This document shows, in pieces, positions 41,001 through 50,107 of a stretch of DNA of 56,107 bases (position 1 is its first letter; every line of letters starts with the position of its first letter). The stretch covers positions 1 through 56,107 of the forward strand of contig SVRM01000007.1 of assembly GCA_015064785.1 (NCBI GenBank). Reading direction: 5' to 3'. The translations under genes were made by a program, and so were the position numbers. The notes beneath the pieces are model-generated. The model did not search any database. It saw nothing but the letters and a program-made list of their open reading frames with translations, and was not told the DNA's origin. Origin of the DNA: Oscillospiraceae bacterium. GTDB lineage: Bacteria > Bacillota > Clostridia > Oscillospirales > CAG-272.

Positions 41001-43040
41001 TCAGTCAAAGAATCCGTCGAGCCGGTGCTTGGTATCAAAGATGTGGTTGTAGGCGTATGCCTGGTAGAGCGACAGCGGATGATCGCGGCTGTCGCGGATG
41101 GATGTCAGATCGTCGACGGTGTATACTGTACCGGTTGCTCCGTCGAGGATGGATTTCGCCGTGATGACCGGATACTGCGGCTGAATCGACTGTAAAAAGT
41201 GCTGATATCCGGAGAGCGGCAGGTCTGCGGCAGTACACAGCAGTGTGGACAGATAATTGATGCTGATGTCCTCGGTGTGCATAACGGTGCTGACTGCCGA
41301 TTCGTCGATGTCGTAGTTTGCCCAGAGGACATACGGCGTGATATAGCGGTTGTGTCCATCCAGCGCGGCGGCGGAATTGTCGACCCCGGCATTGCCCATC
41401 AGCGTGGATACCACGTTGTCGTTGGGCTGGTGGTCGCCGAACATGACAATGACGGTTTTCTCATCGTAATTGCGGAAGTATTCGATCATGTCACCGAAAT
41501 ATTCGTCGGTTTTGCGGATCAGCGACAGATACGCCGAGATACGCTTGTATTCCTCAATGCCGTTGACGGTCACATCGGGCTTGAAATTGTCGTACTCCTT
41601 GTCGTAGGAGCCGTGGTTCTGCATGGTAACGGCGAAGGTGAAGCGCGGTGCATCTTCGTTTTTGTCGTTTTTCTCGTGCTGCTTGATGATGTAGTCGAAC
41701 AGCGTATCGTCCGAGACATAGCCGCGCAGGACTTCAAAGGAATACAGCGGCATGAAGTCCTCGACAAAGGTATCCTCATCAAAGGAGAACCACGGGTAAA
41801 TGTGATCGCGGAACCAGCCGGATGCGTAATACGGGTGAACCGCCTCCGTTTCATAGCCGAGCGACTTGAAATACGACGCGAGGTTCGGCGTTTCGCCCTT
41901 GATGTGCTGCTGATACGGAATGGAGCCGGTCGGCAGGAATGCCATTGTGTCGCCGGTCAGAAATTCGTATTCGGTGTTGGCGGTATTGCCGCCCTTGACG
42001 GAGACATGCAGATTGCCGCGGATGGTGTTTTCTGTCAGCGCGTCGATGTTCGGCGTGACAGGGAGATTCGTTTCATAGTCACACAGCGCACGCAGATCGG
42101 AGAAAGCCTCGTTCATGATGACGATGACATTGGGCAGCTCCTCATCCGATGCCAGCAGTGCCGCACGTTCTTCCTCGGTACCGACGGTATAAGCAGCCGC
42201 AGCTTCAGCCAGCGCATCTGCACGGTATCCCGCCGGCTTTTCCACGTTCAGATAGTGCAGGGTGGAGATAAACGACACCGCCGCACCGTTGCGTTCATAA
42301 TAAACGGTTGGTGTAAACAGATATCGGTAGCCGCCGAATTTTGTGAAAACGGTGTCTGTCTGCAAAAACAGCAGAAAGCCCGCCAGTGCGATGGCAGAAA
42401 CTCCGGTCAGCGACCAGTGAACGGCGGGGGTGGGAATGTGGTGCCGCTGTTTCAGAACAAAGCCGAGAACAGCAATGGCGGCAAAGGTCAGCTGAATGGT
42501 GTAAAACTGATGCGTAAAGCTGAATTCATACTCGGACGCAACCGAAAGTGCTGTGGATGCAGAGTACAGATCCCACGGCAGGACGGGCAGAGAACGGTAT
42601 TCCCACGCAACACAGTTGACCGTCCCGCAGAAGCATGACACAAGCGTTCCGAGAAGCACCGCAAACTGACTGCGGCGTCGGAACAGCAGCAGAAGAAACA
42701 GAAATGCAAGATAATAGAAGATGATATTCAGATACAGCATCTTCGTTACGATATCGCGTGTGCGCGGCATCAGCAGCTCCACCAGCAGCAGGTGCAGCAT
42801 CGGCACTGCGGCAAGGAAGATATAAGAGACAATCTGCATCGGCACGGTTTCCCAGAAGGCCTTCGGGACAAGACATGCCGCCCAGATGCATCCGATCAGA
42901 ATCAGATTCAGAAGGCTGTAGGGATTGACGCCGGGAAGCGATGCGTCGAGCCGCAGAAACCACCAGGTTGCCGCGGACAGCAGGATGATTTTTACCGGAA
43001 GAAGCAGTTTTTTGATTGGTTCGGGAACTGATAATGGCAT
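41001..43040 (-). CDS. LTA synthase family phosphoglycerol transferase (sulfatase fold)
   Basis: The product of about 679 residues has five N-terminal membrane helices (residues about 15-185). A large extracellular alkaline-phosphatase/sulfatase-type domain follows: NVIVIMNEAFSDLRAL (first metal ligand), GGNTANTEYEFLTG (catalytic Thr region), the Trp-rich YYASGWFRDHIYPW, and VIVMFGDHQPN (last ligands). Such enzymes transfer glycerol phosphate from phosphatidylglycerol to lipoteichoic acid or related glycans outside the cell. AGGAG overlaps a GTG at 43055, so the ATG at 43040 is preferred, though its spacing is long. A promoter is at 43091. The downstream SLH protein is probably in the same operon. 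Confidence 0.88.
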   Translation of the reverse strand: MPLSVPEPIKKLLLPVKIILLSAATWWFLRLDASLPGVNPYSLLNLILIGCIWAACLVPKAFWETVPMQIVSYIFLAAVPMLHLLLVELLMPRTRDIVTKMLYLNIIFYYLAFLFLLLLFRRRSQFAVLLGTLVSCFCGTVNCVAWEYRSLPVLPWDLYSASTALSVASEYEFSFTHQFYTIQLTFAAIAVLGFVLKQRHHIPTPAVHWSLTGVSAIALAGFLLFLQTDTVFTKFGGYRYLFTPTVYYERNGAAVSFISTLHYLNVEKPAGYRADALAEAAAAYTVGTEEERAALLASDEELPNVIVIMNEAFSDLRALCDYETNLPVTPNIDALTENTIRGNLHVSVKGGNTANTEYEFLTGDTMAFLPTGSIPYQQHIKGETPNLASYFKSLGYETEAVHPYYASGWFRDHIYPWFSFDEDTFVEDFMPLYSFEVLRGYVSDDTLFDYIIKQHEKNDKNEDAPRFTFAVTMQNHGSYDKEYDNFKPDVTVNGIEEYKRISAYLSLIRKTDEYFGDMIEYFRNYDEKTVIVMFGDHQPNDNVVSTLMGNAGVDNSAAALDGHNRYITPYVLWANYDIDESAVSTVMHTEDISINYLSTLLCTAADLPLSGYQHFLQSIQPQYPVITAKSILDGATGTVYTVDDLTSIRDSRDHPLSLYQAYAYNHIFDTKHRLDGFFD

Positions 43041-43090
43041 AGGGTTCTTATTCACTCCTGTAATTCAAGGTAAACATTGGATATGATATA

Positions 43091-43119
43091 AGTATAAAAC
43101 GTTTTCGGGAGATTGTCAA
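43091..43119 (-). promoter_or_regulatory. promoter of the LTA-synthase-like operon
   Basis: On the minus strand TTGACA (43114-43119) and TATACT (43091-43096) have a 17-bp spacer. Confidence 0.85.
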
Positions 43120-43255
43120 GGGCGTTGCCCAAAAAGCAAACGAATGTCATCAAAAGTTCACAGATTCTCAAAATCTCGGGGATCCGGACAGCGCCGGTCT
43201 GCGTGCGGCGGAATCCGTGAAATCGGCGGCTGTACGAAAAATTCAGCGGTTGCTC

Positions 43256-43284
43256 TTGCATTTTGGAAAAAAGTGTGATATGAT
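43256..43284 (+). promoter_or_regulatory. promoter of the GDPD gene
   Basis: TTGCAT (43256-43261) and TATGAT (43279-43284) have a 17-bp spacer, 44 bases before the start codon. Confidence 0.6.
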
Positions 43285-43327
43285 TATGGTACAAAAATAT
43301 GATCGGTTACAGAAAGGAATCATACAT

Positions 43328-44056
43328 ATGAATACGATCAAAATCAATGCAGGCAAAACTCTGATGGTTGCGCACCGCGGTGTCAGCGGTCTGGAACGTG
43401 AAAATACCGTTGCGGCATTCCTTGCAGCAGGCAACCGCTCCTATTACGGTATCGAAACCGACATCTACCGCACCAATGACGGTAACTTTATTCTCAACCA
43501 CGACGGCAATCTTCAGCGCATTGCAGGCGAAAATCTCAAGGTCGAAGAAGCATCCTACGAAACGCTCCGCCGTATTACGCTGTTTGACATGAACGGCAAG
43601 AAGGACCGCGTCGATCTGCATCTGGCGTCGCTGGAGGAATACATCAGTGTATGCCGCCGCTATGAAAAGATTGCTGTGCTTGAGCTGAAGTCCGGCTTCA
43701 CCGACGAAGAAATCGCCCAAATCGTCGCACGCATCGAATCCTTTGATTACCTTGCGGGCGTGACATTCATTTCCTTCAACTATGACAACCTGCTCAAGGT
43801 CAGAGCCATCCGTCCGGAGGCTGTCTGTCAGTTCTTAACGGGCGATGCGTCTGATGAGATGATCGCGCGTCTTGCCGGCGACCGGCTCGATCTCGACGTT
43901 TACCATGAAGCACTGACCGAGGAACGCATCGCGGCACTCCATGCGGCAGGCATCCGCGTCAACTGCTGGACGGTGGATTCCAAGGAACGCGCTGAAGCCC
44001 TCGCCTCCTGGGGTGTTGACTACATCACCTCCAATATTCTGGAGGCGCAGGCATAA
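43328..44056 (+). CDS. glycerophosphodiester phosphodiesterase family protein
   Basis: The product of about 242 residues has the GDPD motifs: AHRGVSGLERENTVAAF (His16-Arg17 and the following Glu/Asn), ETDIYRTNDG (metal Glu and Asp), LNHDGNLQRIAG (second His), LELKSGF, and the terminal INCWTVD-like strand (VNCWTVDSKE). It hydrolyses glycerophosphodiesters to glycerol-3-phosphate and an alcohol, with calcium or magnesium. No signal peptide is seen, so it is cytosolic. It may recycle products of lipid or teichoic acid turnover, which fits the divergent LTA-synthase-like gene. AAAGGAATC precedes the ATG at 43328. The next gene starts six bases after its stop. Confidence 0.93.
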   Translation: MNTIKINAGKTLMVAHRGVSGLERENTVAAFLAAGNRSYYGIETDIYRTNDGNFILNHDGNLQRIAGENLKVEEASYETLRRITLFDMNGKKDRVDLHLASLEEYISVCRRYEKIAVLELKSGFTDEEIAQIVARIESFDYLAGVTFISFNYDNLLKVRAIRPEAVCQFLTGDASDEMIARLAGDRLDLDVYHEALTEERIAALHAAGIRVNCWTVDSKERAEALASWGVDYITSNILEAQA

Positions 44057-44062
44057 CCCTGC

Positions 44063-44794
44063 ATGAAGAAACATCATCTGTCCGAGGAGATCGCGTATCT
44101 CCTCGGTATTCTGTGTATGGCGGCGGGTGTGGCGTGTGTATCCGCGTCCAACTTCGGCTATTCGATGATCGTCGCGCCGGCATATCTGCTGTTTGCAAAG
44201 CTGGGCGGGCTGATTTCGTTCGGTACGGCGGAGTATTTGTTTCAGGGCGTTCTGCTGATTTTTATGTGTCTGCTTCTGCGCCGCTTCCGTGTACAGTACC
44301 TGTTTTCGTTTGTCACGGCGGTGGTTTACGGCTATACGTTTGATCTGATGCTGTGGCTGGTCGGATTTGTACCCTCTGGGGGGTTATTTGCACGCATTGT
44401 GCTGTTTGTCATCGGAACGGCGTTTATCAGCATTTCCGTGGCGCTGTTTGTCCGCACGTATCTGGCACCGGAGGTCTATGAGCTGTTCGTGCGCGAGCTT
44501 GCGGTGAATTACAGCATTCCGTTCGGACGTGTCAAGCTGGCATACGACTGCATCAGCTGTACATTCTCAATTATCATGTCGGTGATCCTGTTCGGTCCCG
44601 GCGTGTTCGGCGATTTTTCGTTTGCCGCGCTTGGGGATGCGATTGTGTCCGGCTATGTACTCGAGGGCATCGGCATCGGTACGGTTGTCGCGGCGCTCGT
44701 CAACGGTCCGCTGATTACCTTGTGCGGACGGTGGCTGGATGCGCACTTTGAACGGACACAGGTTCCGGCACTGGCAAAGTATCTGTCGGTGTAA
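44063..44794 (+). CDS. YczE/YitT-type membrane protein (DUF6198-like)
   Basis: The 243-residue protein has about five hydrophobic helices (near residues 10-30, 40-72, 75-97, 105-125 and 165-220). The start EEIAYLLGILCMAAGVA and the FSFVTAVVYGYTFD segment are typical of a clostridial family related to YczE/YitT. The function is unknown; transport has been suggested for relatives. It has no good ribosome site of its own and follows the GDPD gene after six bases, so it is probably translationally coupled. Confidence 0.8.
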   Translation: MKKHHLSEEIAYLLGILCMAAGVACVSASNFGYSMIVAPAYLLFAKLGGLISFGTAEYLFQGVLLIFMCLLLRRFRVQYLFSFVTAVVYGYTFDLMLWLVGFVPSGGLFARIVLFVIGTAFISISVALFVRTYLAPEVYELFVRELAVNYSIPFGRVKLAYDCISCTFSIIMSVILFGPGVFGDFSFAALGDAIVSGYVLEGIGIGTVVAALVNGPLITLCGRWLDAHFERTQVPALAKYLSV

Positions 44795-44818
44795 TACAAA
44801 TTGCATATGTAACGAATG

Positions 44819-44888
44819 GTAGGGACAGGCGTCCCGACTGTCCCTGTGCAGATGAACACCTGGGACAGTCGAGGACGCCTGTCCCTAC
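44819..44888. repeat. inverted pair of REP palindromes
   Basis: A forward REP (GTAGGGACAGGCGTCCCGACTGTCCCT, 44819-44845, quoted in parts as GTAGGGACAGG and CTGTCCCT) is followed after 15 bases by an inverted one (44861-44888, GGGACAGTCGAGGACGCCTG then TCCCTAC). The pair lies between two convergent genes, the classical location of paired REPs, and may act as a transcription stop for both. Confidence 0.85.
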
Positions 44889-44894
44889 AACCTG

Positions 44895-46202
44895 TTATTG
44901 ATATGCTTCTGCTTTTTTCAAAAGAACCACAGAATTTGCAGACATCGTAATAACCGCCGGCAAAGTCACTGTCGCCGTTTTTTCATAGCTGTGCTCTGCA
45001 TCCAGCGTGCAGACATCAAATGTCCCCTCACCGTTTACCGTAACTTCTTTTGCATCCGCCGATTCATCCATCGAATAATAGGTAATCAGCGCACGGACAG
45101 CATCACCGTCTGTCGCACAGACAACATCAACCTTTTCGTCATCGGATGTGGCTTCCGCCTGTGTGCCGAGCTGATAAAGTTCATTCCACATGACAAACGG
45201 ATAATAGCCCTTGAGCGGCTTGAGTGTGTAGAAGTCAAACAGACCGTTGAAGATGCACGGACGTGCGTCGTAGTACATCAGCATATCGATCGGCGCATTC
45301 TGCGATTTGGCCATGACAGAGGCGGTGAATGCCGCGCCCTTCATACCGATGATGACGGAAATGGAGTGACGGAATTCCTCGCCCGCAAAGCGTTCGATGT
45401 AGTTCCATTCGTTGCAGATGCTCTCGGTTTTGGTATAGCCCCATTTGTCCAGCTGATTGCGGACAAACTGCGCGTTTTCCACGATGGTCTTCGGTTCGGT
45501 GAAATAGTTGTGCCAGGAATAGAAGTCGAAGGGAACGCGCTCCCCCTCTGTCATCGCCGCAAAGAAGCGCTCCAGCCACGGGTTGGTCGGCCACGAAGCC
45601 GCCGGACCGCCGATCTTCAGGTGCGGGAAGCACTTTTTCAGATGCAGCGCGGCGATGCGGTAGAATTCATAGAACTGTGCCGCAGTACCGCCCCAGCACA
45701 GCTTGTTGTCGGAGTCATCGTAGTCCAGATCCGCTTCGTTCCAGATTTCCCAGTACTGAATGTTCCAATGGAAGCCGTTTGCCCAGCCCTCGTTGTAGTG
45801 GCGGATGATATGCTCGCAGATGACCGCCCACTTGTAAAAGTCCTTCGGCGGCAGGGTACCGTACTTTTTGCAGTAATGCTCGATGCGGTTGCCGAGGCGG
45901 TAGAAAATCTGTGTGCCGGTTTCCAGTGTGGTCTGTAAATATTTGTCGGTGATGGCGAAGTCGTAGGATCGCTCGTCATACGGATCGGCATCGAAATCCG
46001 GGAAAATACCGATGACGTCGACGCAGTGTTCATTGCCGTATTCCTCACAGTAGGAGGCATCATGGTTGCGTGCGAACGGAATGCCGGCGGCGCGGTAATC
46101 GTCGCAGTTATCGATACGGCACTTTGCAGGACCGTTGTTGACGGAATGCATACGTTTGATGGTGCCGATGGCGGATTTGGGGTTCAAGGTGATATTGGTC
46201 AT
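44895..46202 (-). CDS. GH39-like glycoside hydrolase (clan GH-A)
   Basis: The 435-residue protein has a TIM-barrel of the GH-A type. QYWEIWNEADLD carries the Asn155-Glu156 acid/base pair after strand 4, and ICNEWNY carries the probable nucleophile Glu265 after strand 7. A small C-terminal beta-sandwich (about 345-435) matches GH39. Family members include beta-xylosidases and alpha-iduronidases; the substrate is uncertain. No signal peptide is present, so it would act on imported oligosaccharides. The MFS gene upstream on the same strand could supply them. AAAGGAGATTTTCA precedes the ATG, and an own promoter lies at 46237. Confidence 0.8.
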   Translation of the reverse strand: MTNITLNPKSAIGTIKRMHSVNNGPAKCRIDNCDDYRAAGIPFARNHDASYCEEYGNEHCVDVIGIFPDFDADPYDERSYDFAITDKYLQTTLETGTQIFYRLGNRIEHYCKKYGTLPPKDFYKWAVICEHIIRHYNEGWANGFHWNIQYWEIWNEADLDYDDSDNKLCWGGTAAQFYEFYRIAALHLKKCFPHLKIGGPAASWPTNPWLERFFAAMTEGERVPFDFYSWHNYFTEPKTIVENAQFVRNQLDKWGYTKTESICNEWNYIERFAGEEFRHSISVIIGMKGAAFTASVMAKSQNAPIDMLMYYDARPCIFNGLFDFYTLKPLKGYYPFVMWNELYQLGTQAEATSDDEKVDVVCATDGDAVRALITYYSMDESADAKEVTVNGEGTFDVCTLDAEHSYEKTATVTLPAVITMSANSVVLLKKAEAYQ

Positions 46203-46236
46203 TGAAAATCTCCTTTGCAGTCATTGTACTGTAATC

Positions 46237-46265
46237 ATGATACCACGAAATCAAAGAAAAATCAA
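46237..46265 (-). promoter_or_regulatory. possible promoter of the GH39-like gene
   Basis: On the minus strand TTGATT (46260-46265) and TATCAT (46237-46242) are 17 bases apart, in the gap after the MFS gene. Confidence 0.55.
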
Positions 46266-46317
46266 GCACGTGTGCGGAATTTTTTTGGATTTGTCTGCGT
46301 GATGTCCGGCGGCGGAC

Positions 46318-47583
46318 TCAGTGCGTTTGTTTTTTACCGGAAAAATAGGATTTGATGTACACAAGGATGCCGATGCCGATCAGCGGGAATACAGATGCAA
46401 TTACCATACCGACCTTCATACCGATTTCATCGGGCGTCAGCGACAGGTTCGCGGACAGCTGTGCCGCCCAGCCGCTTGCTGCTACATGGTCGGTGATGAT
46501 GCCGAGCAGCTGCGGTGCAACGGAAGCGCCGCAGTCACCGCCTGCTGCCATCAGCGCATACGCTGTGACACCGGGGTTCGGAATCTTTTCCTCCATCAGG
46601 ATCAGTGTACCCGGCCAGAGCATCGAGGTACAGAAGCCGGTCAGTACACAGGCGATCATGGAAAGCACGACAAACGGGGACAGTGCCGCAAGCAGATAGC
46701 AGATGACCGCGCCGATCATGCTGTACAGAAGCACTGCCGTGATGTTTTTGCCGTACTTTGCATACAGCGTCCGTGCCATGACAAGCAGCATGGCAAATGC
46801 CGCCATACCGAGAATGTCGCCGACCATTTTCGGCAGATGCAGTGCTGTCTCCATATAGCCGGAAATCCAGTTGGTCATCGCGTTTTCAGCAGCCGAGCCG
46901 AGGAAGATGCAGGCCACGCACAGCGCAAGTCCGAAGTTCTTCTTCTTTGCGGCCTCCGCGCTTTCACTCTGGGAGGAGAGGTCCATCTCCGGAAGCGGTG
47001 ATGTACAGAACAGCACGCAGGAAAGGATCGGCAGCAGGGACCAGAAGACCGTCAGAATCATCCAATATTCGGAGCCGAAGATGCGCAGAAATGCGGTGCT
47101 GACACAGACGACCATCAGCACACCCCAGCCGTAGAGGGAGTGGAGCATACTCATGTCGCGCTCCGGATTGTCGGACGGCAGTGCCGCAACGGTCGGGGAC
47201 AGCAGAACCTCGCAAAGACCTGCGGCAACGGAGAAAATCACCGTACCTGCGGCAAGTCCGATATACGCCGCCTCGGGGAACAGCGTCGGCACAATGGCGT
47301 ATACCAGAAGACCGAGCGTGGTCAGACAGGGCATGATGCGCACGGTTTTGTGTGGATTGAAGTATTTGGTGAAGAAGGTAAAGATCAGGTCAACCGTCAG
47401 CTGGGTGCAGAAGTTGATCAGCACCAGCGTTCCGAGCAGGGTATAGGAAATCCCATACATATCGCGGAAGGTGTTGAACAGCAGCGGCGGCAGACTGAAG
47501 ATCGAGGACATGGCAAGATAGGTGTAATAGCAGGTGTATTTCGTGCGCCGGTAGTGCTTTGCATTCGGTTCCATAACAGTCAT
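46318..47583 (-). CDS. MFS transporter
   Basis: The 421-residue protein has about twelve membrane helices and a soluble loop near residues 200-215. It lacks the full MFS signature between helices 2 and 3 but has NPHKTVRIMP in that place. The GMKVGMVIASVFPLIGIGIL end resembles sugar or oligosaccharide permeases of the FucP-like type. It probably imports a sugar for the GH39-like enzyme encoded downstream (115 bases away). The ribosome site AAAGGAC is separated from the ATG by a 10-bp hairpin (47586-47610). It follows the SLH protein gene after 48 bases. Confidence 0.85.
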   Translation of the reverse strand: MTVMEPNAKHYRRTKYTCYYTYLAMSSIFSLPPLLFNTFRDMYGISYTLLGTLVLINFCTQLTVDLIFTFFTKYFNPHKTVRIMPCLTTLGLLVYAIVPTLFPEAAYIGLAAGTVIFSVAAGLCEVLLSPTVAALPSDNPERDMSMLHSLYGWGVLMVVCVSTAFLRIFGSEYWMILTVFWSLLPILSCVLFCTSPLPEMDLSSQSESAEAAKKKNFGLALCVACIFLGSAAENAMTNWISGYMETALHLPKMVGDILGMAAFAMLLVMARTLYAKYGKNITAVLLYSMIGAVICYLLAALSPFVVLSMIACVLTGFCTSMLWPGTLILMEEKIPNPGVTAYALMAAGGDCGASVAPQLLGIITDHVAASGWAAQLSANLSLTPDEIGMKVGMVIASVFPLIGIGILVYIKSYFSGKKQTH

Positions 47584-47585
47584 CC

Positions 47586-47610
47586 GGGGTACCGCAGAAG
47601 GCAGTACCCC
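47586..47610 (-). promoter_or_regulatory. hairpin between ribosome site and start of the MFS gene
   Basis: On the minus strand GGGGTACTGC pairs with GCGGTACCCC around CTTCT. AAAGGAC ends just before it and the ATG follows two bases after it. Folding would bring the ribosome site to normal distance from the ATG. No T-run follows, so it is not a standard terminator. Confidence 0.55.
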
Positions 47611-47631
47611 GTCCTTTCAGATGTAATTGAA

Positions 47632-49782
47632 TCAGTTGTTTTCCGCATCGGCTTCTGCGCGCAAATCGGCGAAGCGGTTTAAGAAGACTGCCGCCTCTGC
47701 ACGGGTGGCGGGCTTCTGCGGCTGCAGCGTGGTTTCGGTCGGCTTGCAGTAGATATCCTTCATAACCATGTAGCGAACCGCATCAAATGCCCATTCGGAA
47801 ATGTCTGCGACGTCCTCATAGTCCAGACGGAACATCGAAAGTCCCTTGAAGCCGCCGCCCTTGTACTGCTCATAGCGATACAGAATGACGGACATCTGTT
47901 CCAGCGTAATCGGATTGTTGACACCGAAGGAGCCGTCGTCATAGCCGAGGACCAGTTTTTCTGCCGCAGCCCAGCGGATGGCCTCGGAATACCACTCGTC
48001 CTGCGGAACATCGGAGAACTGCATCAGATAATTGACAACCGGGCATCCCTCCATGCGCCACAGCATCGTCACGAGCATGGCACGGGAGAGGGGTGTGTCG
48101 GGGGAGAAGACGTTCGGCTCGGTGCCGTTCATCAGACTTTTCTGGTAAACACCGGCGATGTCTTTGTAGTACGGATGGTCATCGGCGATGTCGATAAAGG
48201 GATGTGCGGGTCTGACGGACAGCGGATAGGTTCGGGTTTTTTCGCCACAGGTGATGGTGAGTGTGTATTTGCCGGCTTCCTTTAGTTCTGTAACCACATC
48301 GCCATCAAGGGTCAGTGCAGCGGTCATGCCTTCAAAGGAGATGTCCTTGCGACCGAAGGTCAGTGCATATGTGACGGTATGTGCCGCACCGTCATAGAAG
48401 GGATACGGTGTGTCCGAGGTGAGTGCTTCGCCGTCAATGGCGACCGTCAGATCGGTCTGTTCAAATGCAATCGGGGAGATCGTACCGGTGTTTTCGTATA
48501 CAATGCAGCCGGGGGTCATTTCGTCAATGGCATTGGCGCCGCCGAGGGCTGTGATCTCGCCGCTGTTGAAAAGAACCTCATAAATGGAAAGTCCGCGGGA
48601 CATGATTGCGTTTGCATACGTGACCGTGACATTTTCGGAATCGGCGGTCACTTTGCCTGTGGTGATCGTGCCGCGGTTGTCGAGGACAACTGCTTCGACA
48701 GAATAATCTTCGCCATAGCCGTTTTCTGCCGCATTCAGCTTTTGCCATCCGACAACGCCTGCGGAATTCGATACCGCACCTTCCTTGGCTGTGGAATGCG
48801 CATCGCCGGCGCGGATGGTGCCGGTATTGATGCCGACAGCCCCATAGACACCGGGACCTGCATTGACGTTCGGGCTGTCCGCCGTGGCAGAGCCGCCGAT
48901 GATGGTACCGGTATTCTGATGGACAATGCCGTAAACGGCCGGACCGCATGTGATCCACTCGTCGGTCGGTTCCGTGCAAACAACGCTGCCGGAGCGGATG
49001 ACGCCGGTATTCAGCGTGACGCCGTTGTAGCCGTTGACACCGCATCCGCCGTCGAAGGTCGTGTGAGGATTGTTGGTTTTTCCGTCACCGCCGGCGATCG
49101 TACCGTGGTTATAAACCTCGCCGCCGCCGTTCTGGACAGCTGTCGCGGATGTACCGCCGATGATCGTGCCGTGGTTAACGAGCGCACCGTTTGCGACACG
49201 CACGGGAATGGTGCCGAGGCGTTCCATGAGGACATCGTCCGTCCCCTCTGCATGGATCACCGTATTGCGGTCCGCGCCATTGACCGTGACGTCCTTTTCA
49301 AAGATCACGGTCGCACGCTCGTGTCCGATGTTGATGCCGAACAGATCGGAGCTGTACGGACCGGAGGTTGTAATGCTGCCGTTTTTGATCGTCAGCGTAC
49401 TCTGACCGACAATGGTCAGATGCTTGATATAGTGATGGAAGCCGCCGAGATCAACGGTGATGGGGCTTGTGAACCGGGACATGGCACATTCAAAGGTGTA
49501 GCCCGTAATCGGTGCAAGCATCGTTACCGTGACGGTCTTATCGTGCGACTGTGCTTCCTGTTCTGCCGCATAAAAGGCGGCTTCTGCGATTTCATACAGC
49601 GTTTCGGTTGTCTCGCCGGTCTTGATGGATGTGATGGTCAGCTTTGCTGCCGGATTTTTGATCTCGGTTTCTGCGGTTGCTTCTGTTTCTGCGGCCGCGA
49701 TCGGACACACCATGCCGAGCAGGAGTGTCAGTATCAGCAGAACCGACAGCAGAACGTGTTTGAATGTGCGCGTGTGTCTCAT
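47632..49782 (-). CDS. secreted SLH surface protein with beta-helix-like repeats
   Basis: The 716-residue protein has a signal peptide (HVLLSVLLILTLLLGMVCPIAAA). Residues about 90-430 contain repeated NxGTIxxG-type turns (NHGTIIGG, NHGTIAGG, NTGVIRSG, NTGTIIGG, NTGTIRAG, NRGTITTG), typical of a right-handed beta-helix. A small beta domain follows (about 440-525). Three SLH repeats end the protein (about 530-580, 590-640 and 650-705; SDVPQDEWYSEAIRWAAAEK in the second), which tie it to the cell wall. The substrate or ligand is unknown; such helices often bind or cleave polysaccharides. GAGGTATCACT precedes the ATG. Its upstream region shares two blocks with that of the gene at 50661. Confidence 0.88.
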   Translation of the reverse strand: MRHTRTFKHVLLSVLLILTLLLGMVCPIAAAETEATAETEIKNPAAKLTITSIKTGETTETLYEIAEAAFYAAEQEAQSHDKTVTVTMLAPITGYTFECAMSRFTSPITVDLGGFHHYIKHLTIVGQSTLTIKNGSITTSGPYSSDLFGINIGHERATVIFEKDVTVNGADRNTVIHAEGTDDVLMERLGTIPVRVANGALVNHGTIIGGTSATAVQNGGGEVYNHGTIAGGDGKTNNPHTTFDGGCGVNGYNGVTLNTGVIRSGSVVCTEPTDEWITCGPAVYGIVHQNTGTIIGGSATADSPNVNAGPGVYGAVGINTGTIRAGDAHSTAKEGAVSNSAGVVGWQKLNAAENGYGEDYSVEAVVLDNRGTITTGKVTADSENVTVTYANAIMSRGLSIYEVLFNSGEITALGGANAIDEMTPGCIVYENTGTISPIAFEQTDLTVAIDGEALTSDTPYPFYDGAAHTVTYALTFGRKDISFEGMTAALTLDGDVVTELKEAGKYTLTITCGEKTRTYPLSVRPAHPFIDIADDHPYYKDIAGVYQKSLMNGTEPNVFSPDTPLSRAMLVTMLWRMEGCPVVNYLMQFSDVPQDEWYSEAIRWAAAEKLVLGYDDGSFGVNNPITLEQMSVILYRYEQYKGGGFKGLSMFRLDYEDVADISEWAFDAVRYMVMKDIYCKPTETTLQPQKPATRAEAAVFLNRFADLRAEADAENN

Positions 49783-49812
49783 AGTGATACCTCGTTGACT
49801 TCAGGCGGTTAT

Positions 49813-49906
49813 CCCGTGACGGATTTCAGCGGGAAATATATAACATCTGCCATCGACGCATGACGCGGCACTCCGACAGATTCTATATACAGTATAAATG
49901 ACAGAT
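49813..49906 (-). repeat. upstream module shared with 51698-51744, copy 1
   Basis: CCCGTGACGGATTTCAGCGG (49813-49832; 22 bases are identical to 51698-51719) and TATACAGTATAAATGACAGA (49886-49905) occur in the same order in front of both minus-strand genes. The second block holds a TATACT -10-like box; no good -35 is present. The first block can fold as CCCGCTGA/TCACGGG in the 5' leader. Apart from this, 49907-50107 is AT-rich and I see no gene in it. Confidence 0.7.
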
Positions 49907-50107
49907 ATGACAGGAATGTGAATACATTTGTAACAATTATGTACAAACACAGTTTTCTTCTGCAAAATACAGCATCGTCACACCGTCATAGTATATAGAC
50001 GAAAAAAACGCAAAAAAGTTCCGCAGTTTCTGAAAATTTTTGAAAAAATTTTCAGGGTTGGAAAAGCGCCCAAAGTTCCGCATCGATTGCGGGACGGCAG
50101 TGACCTT

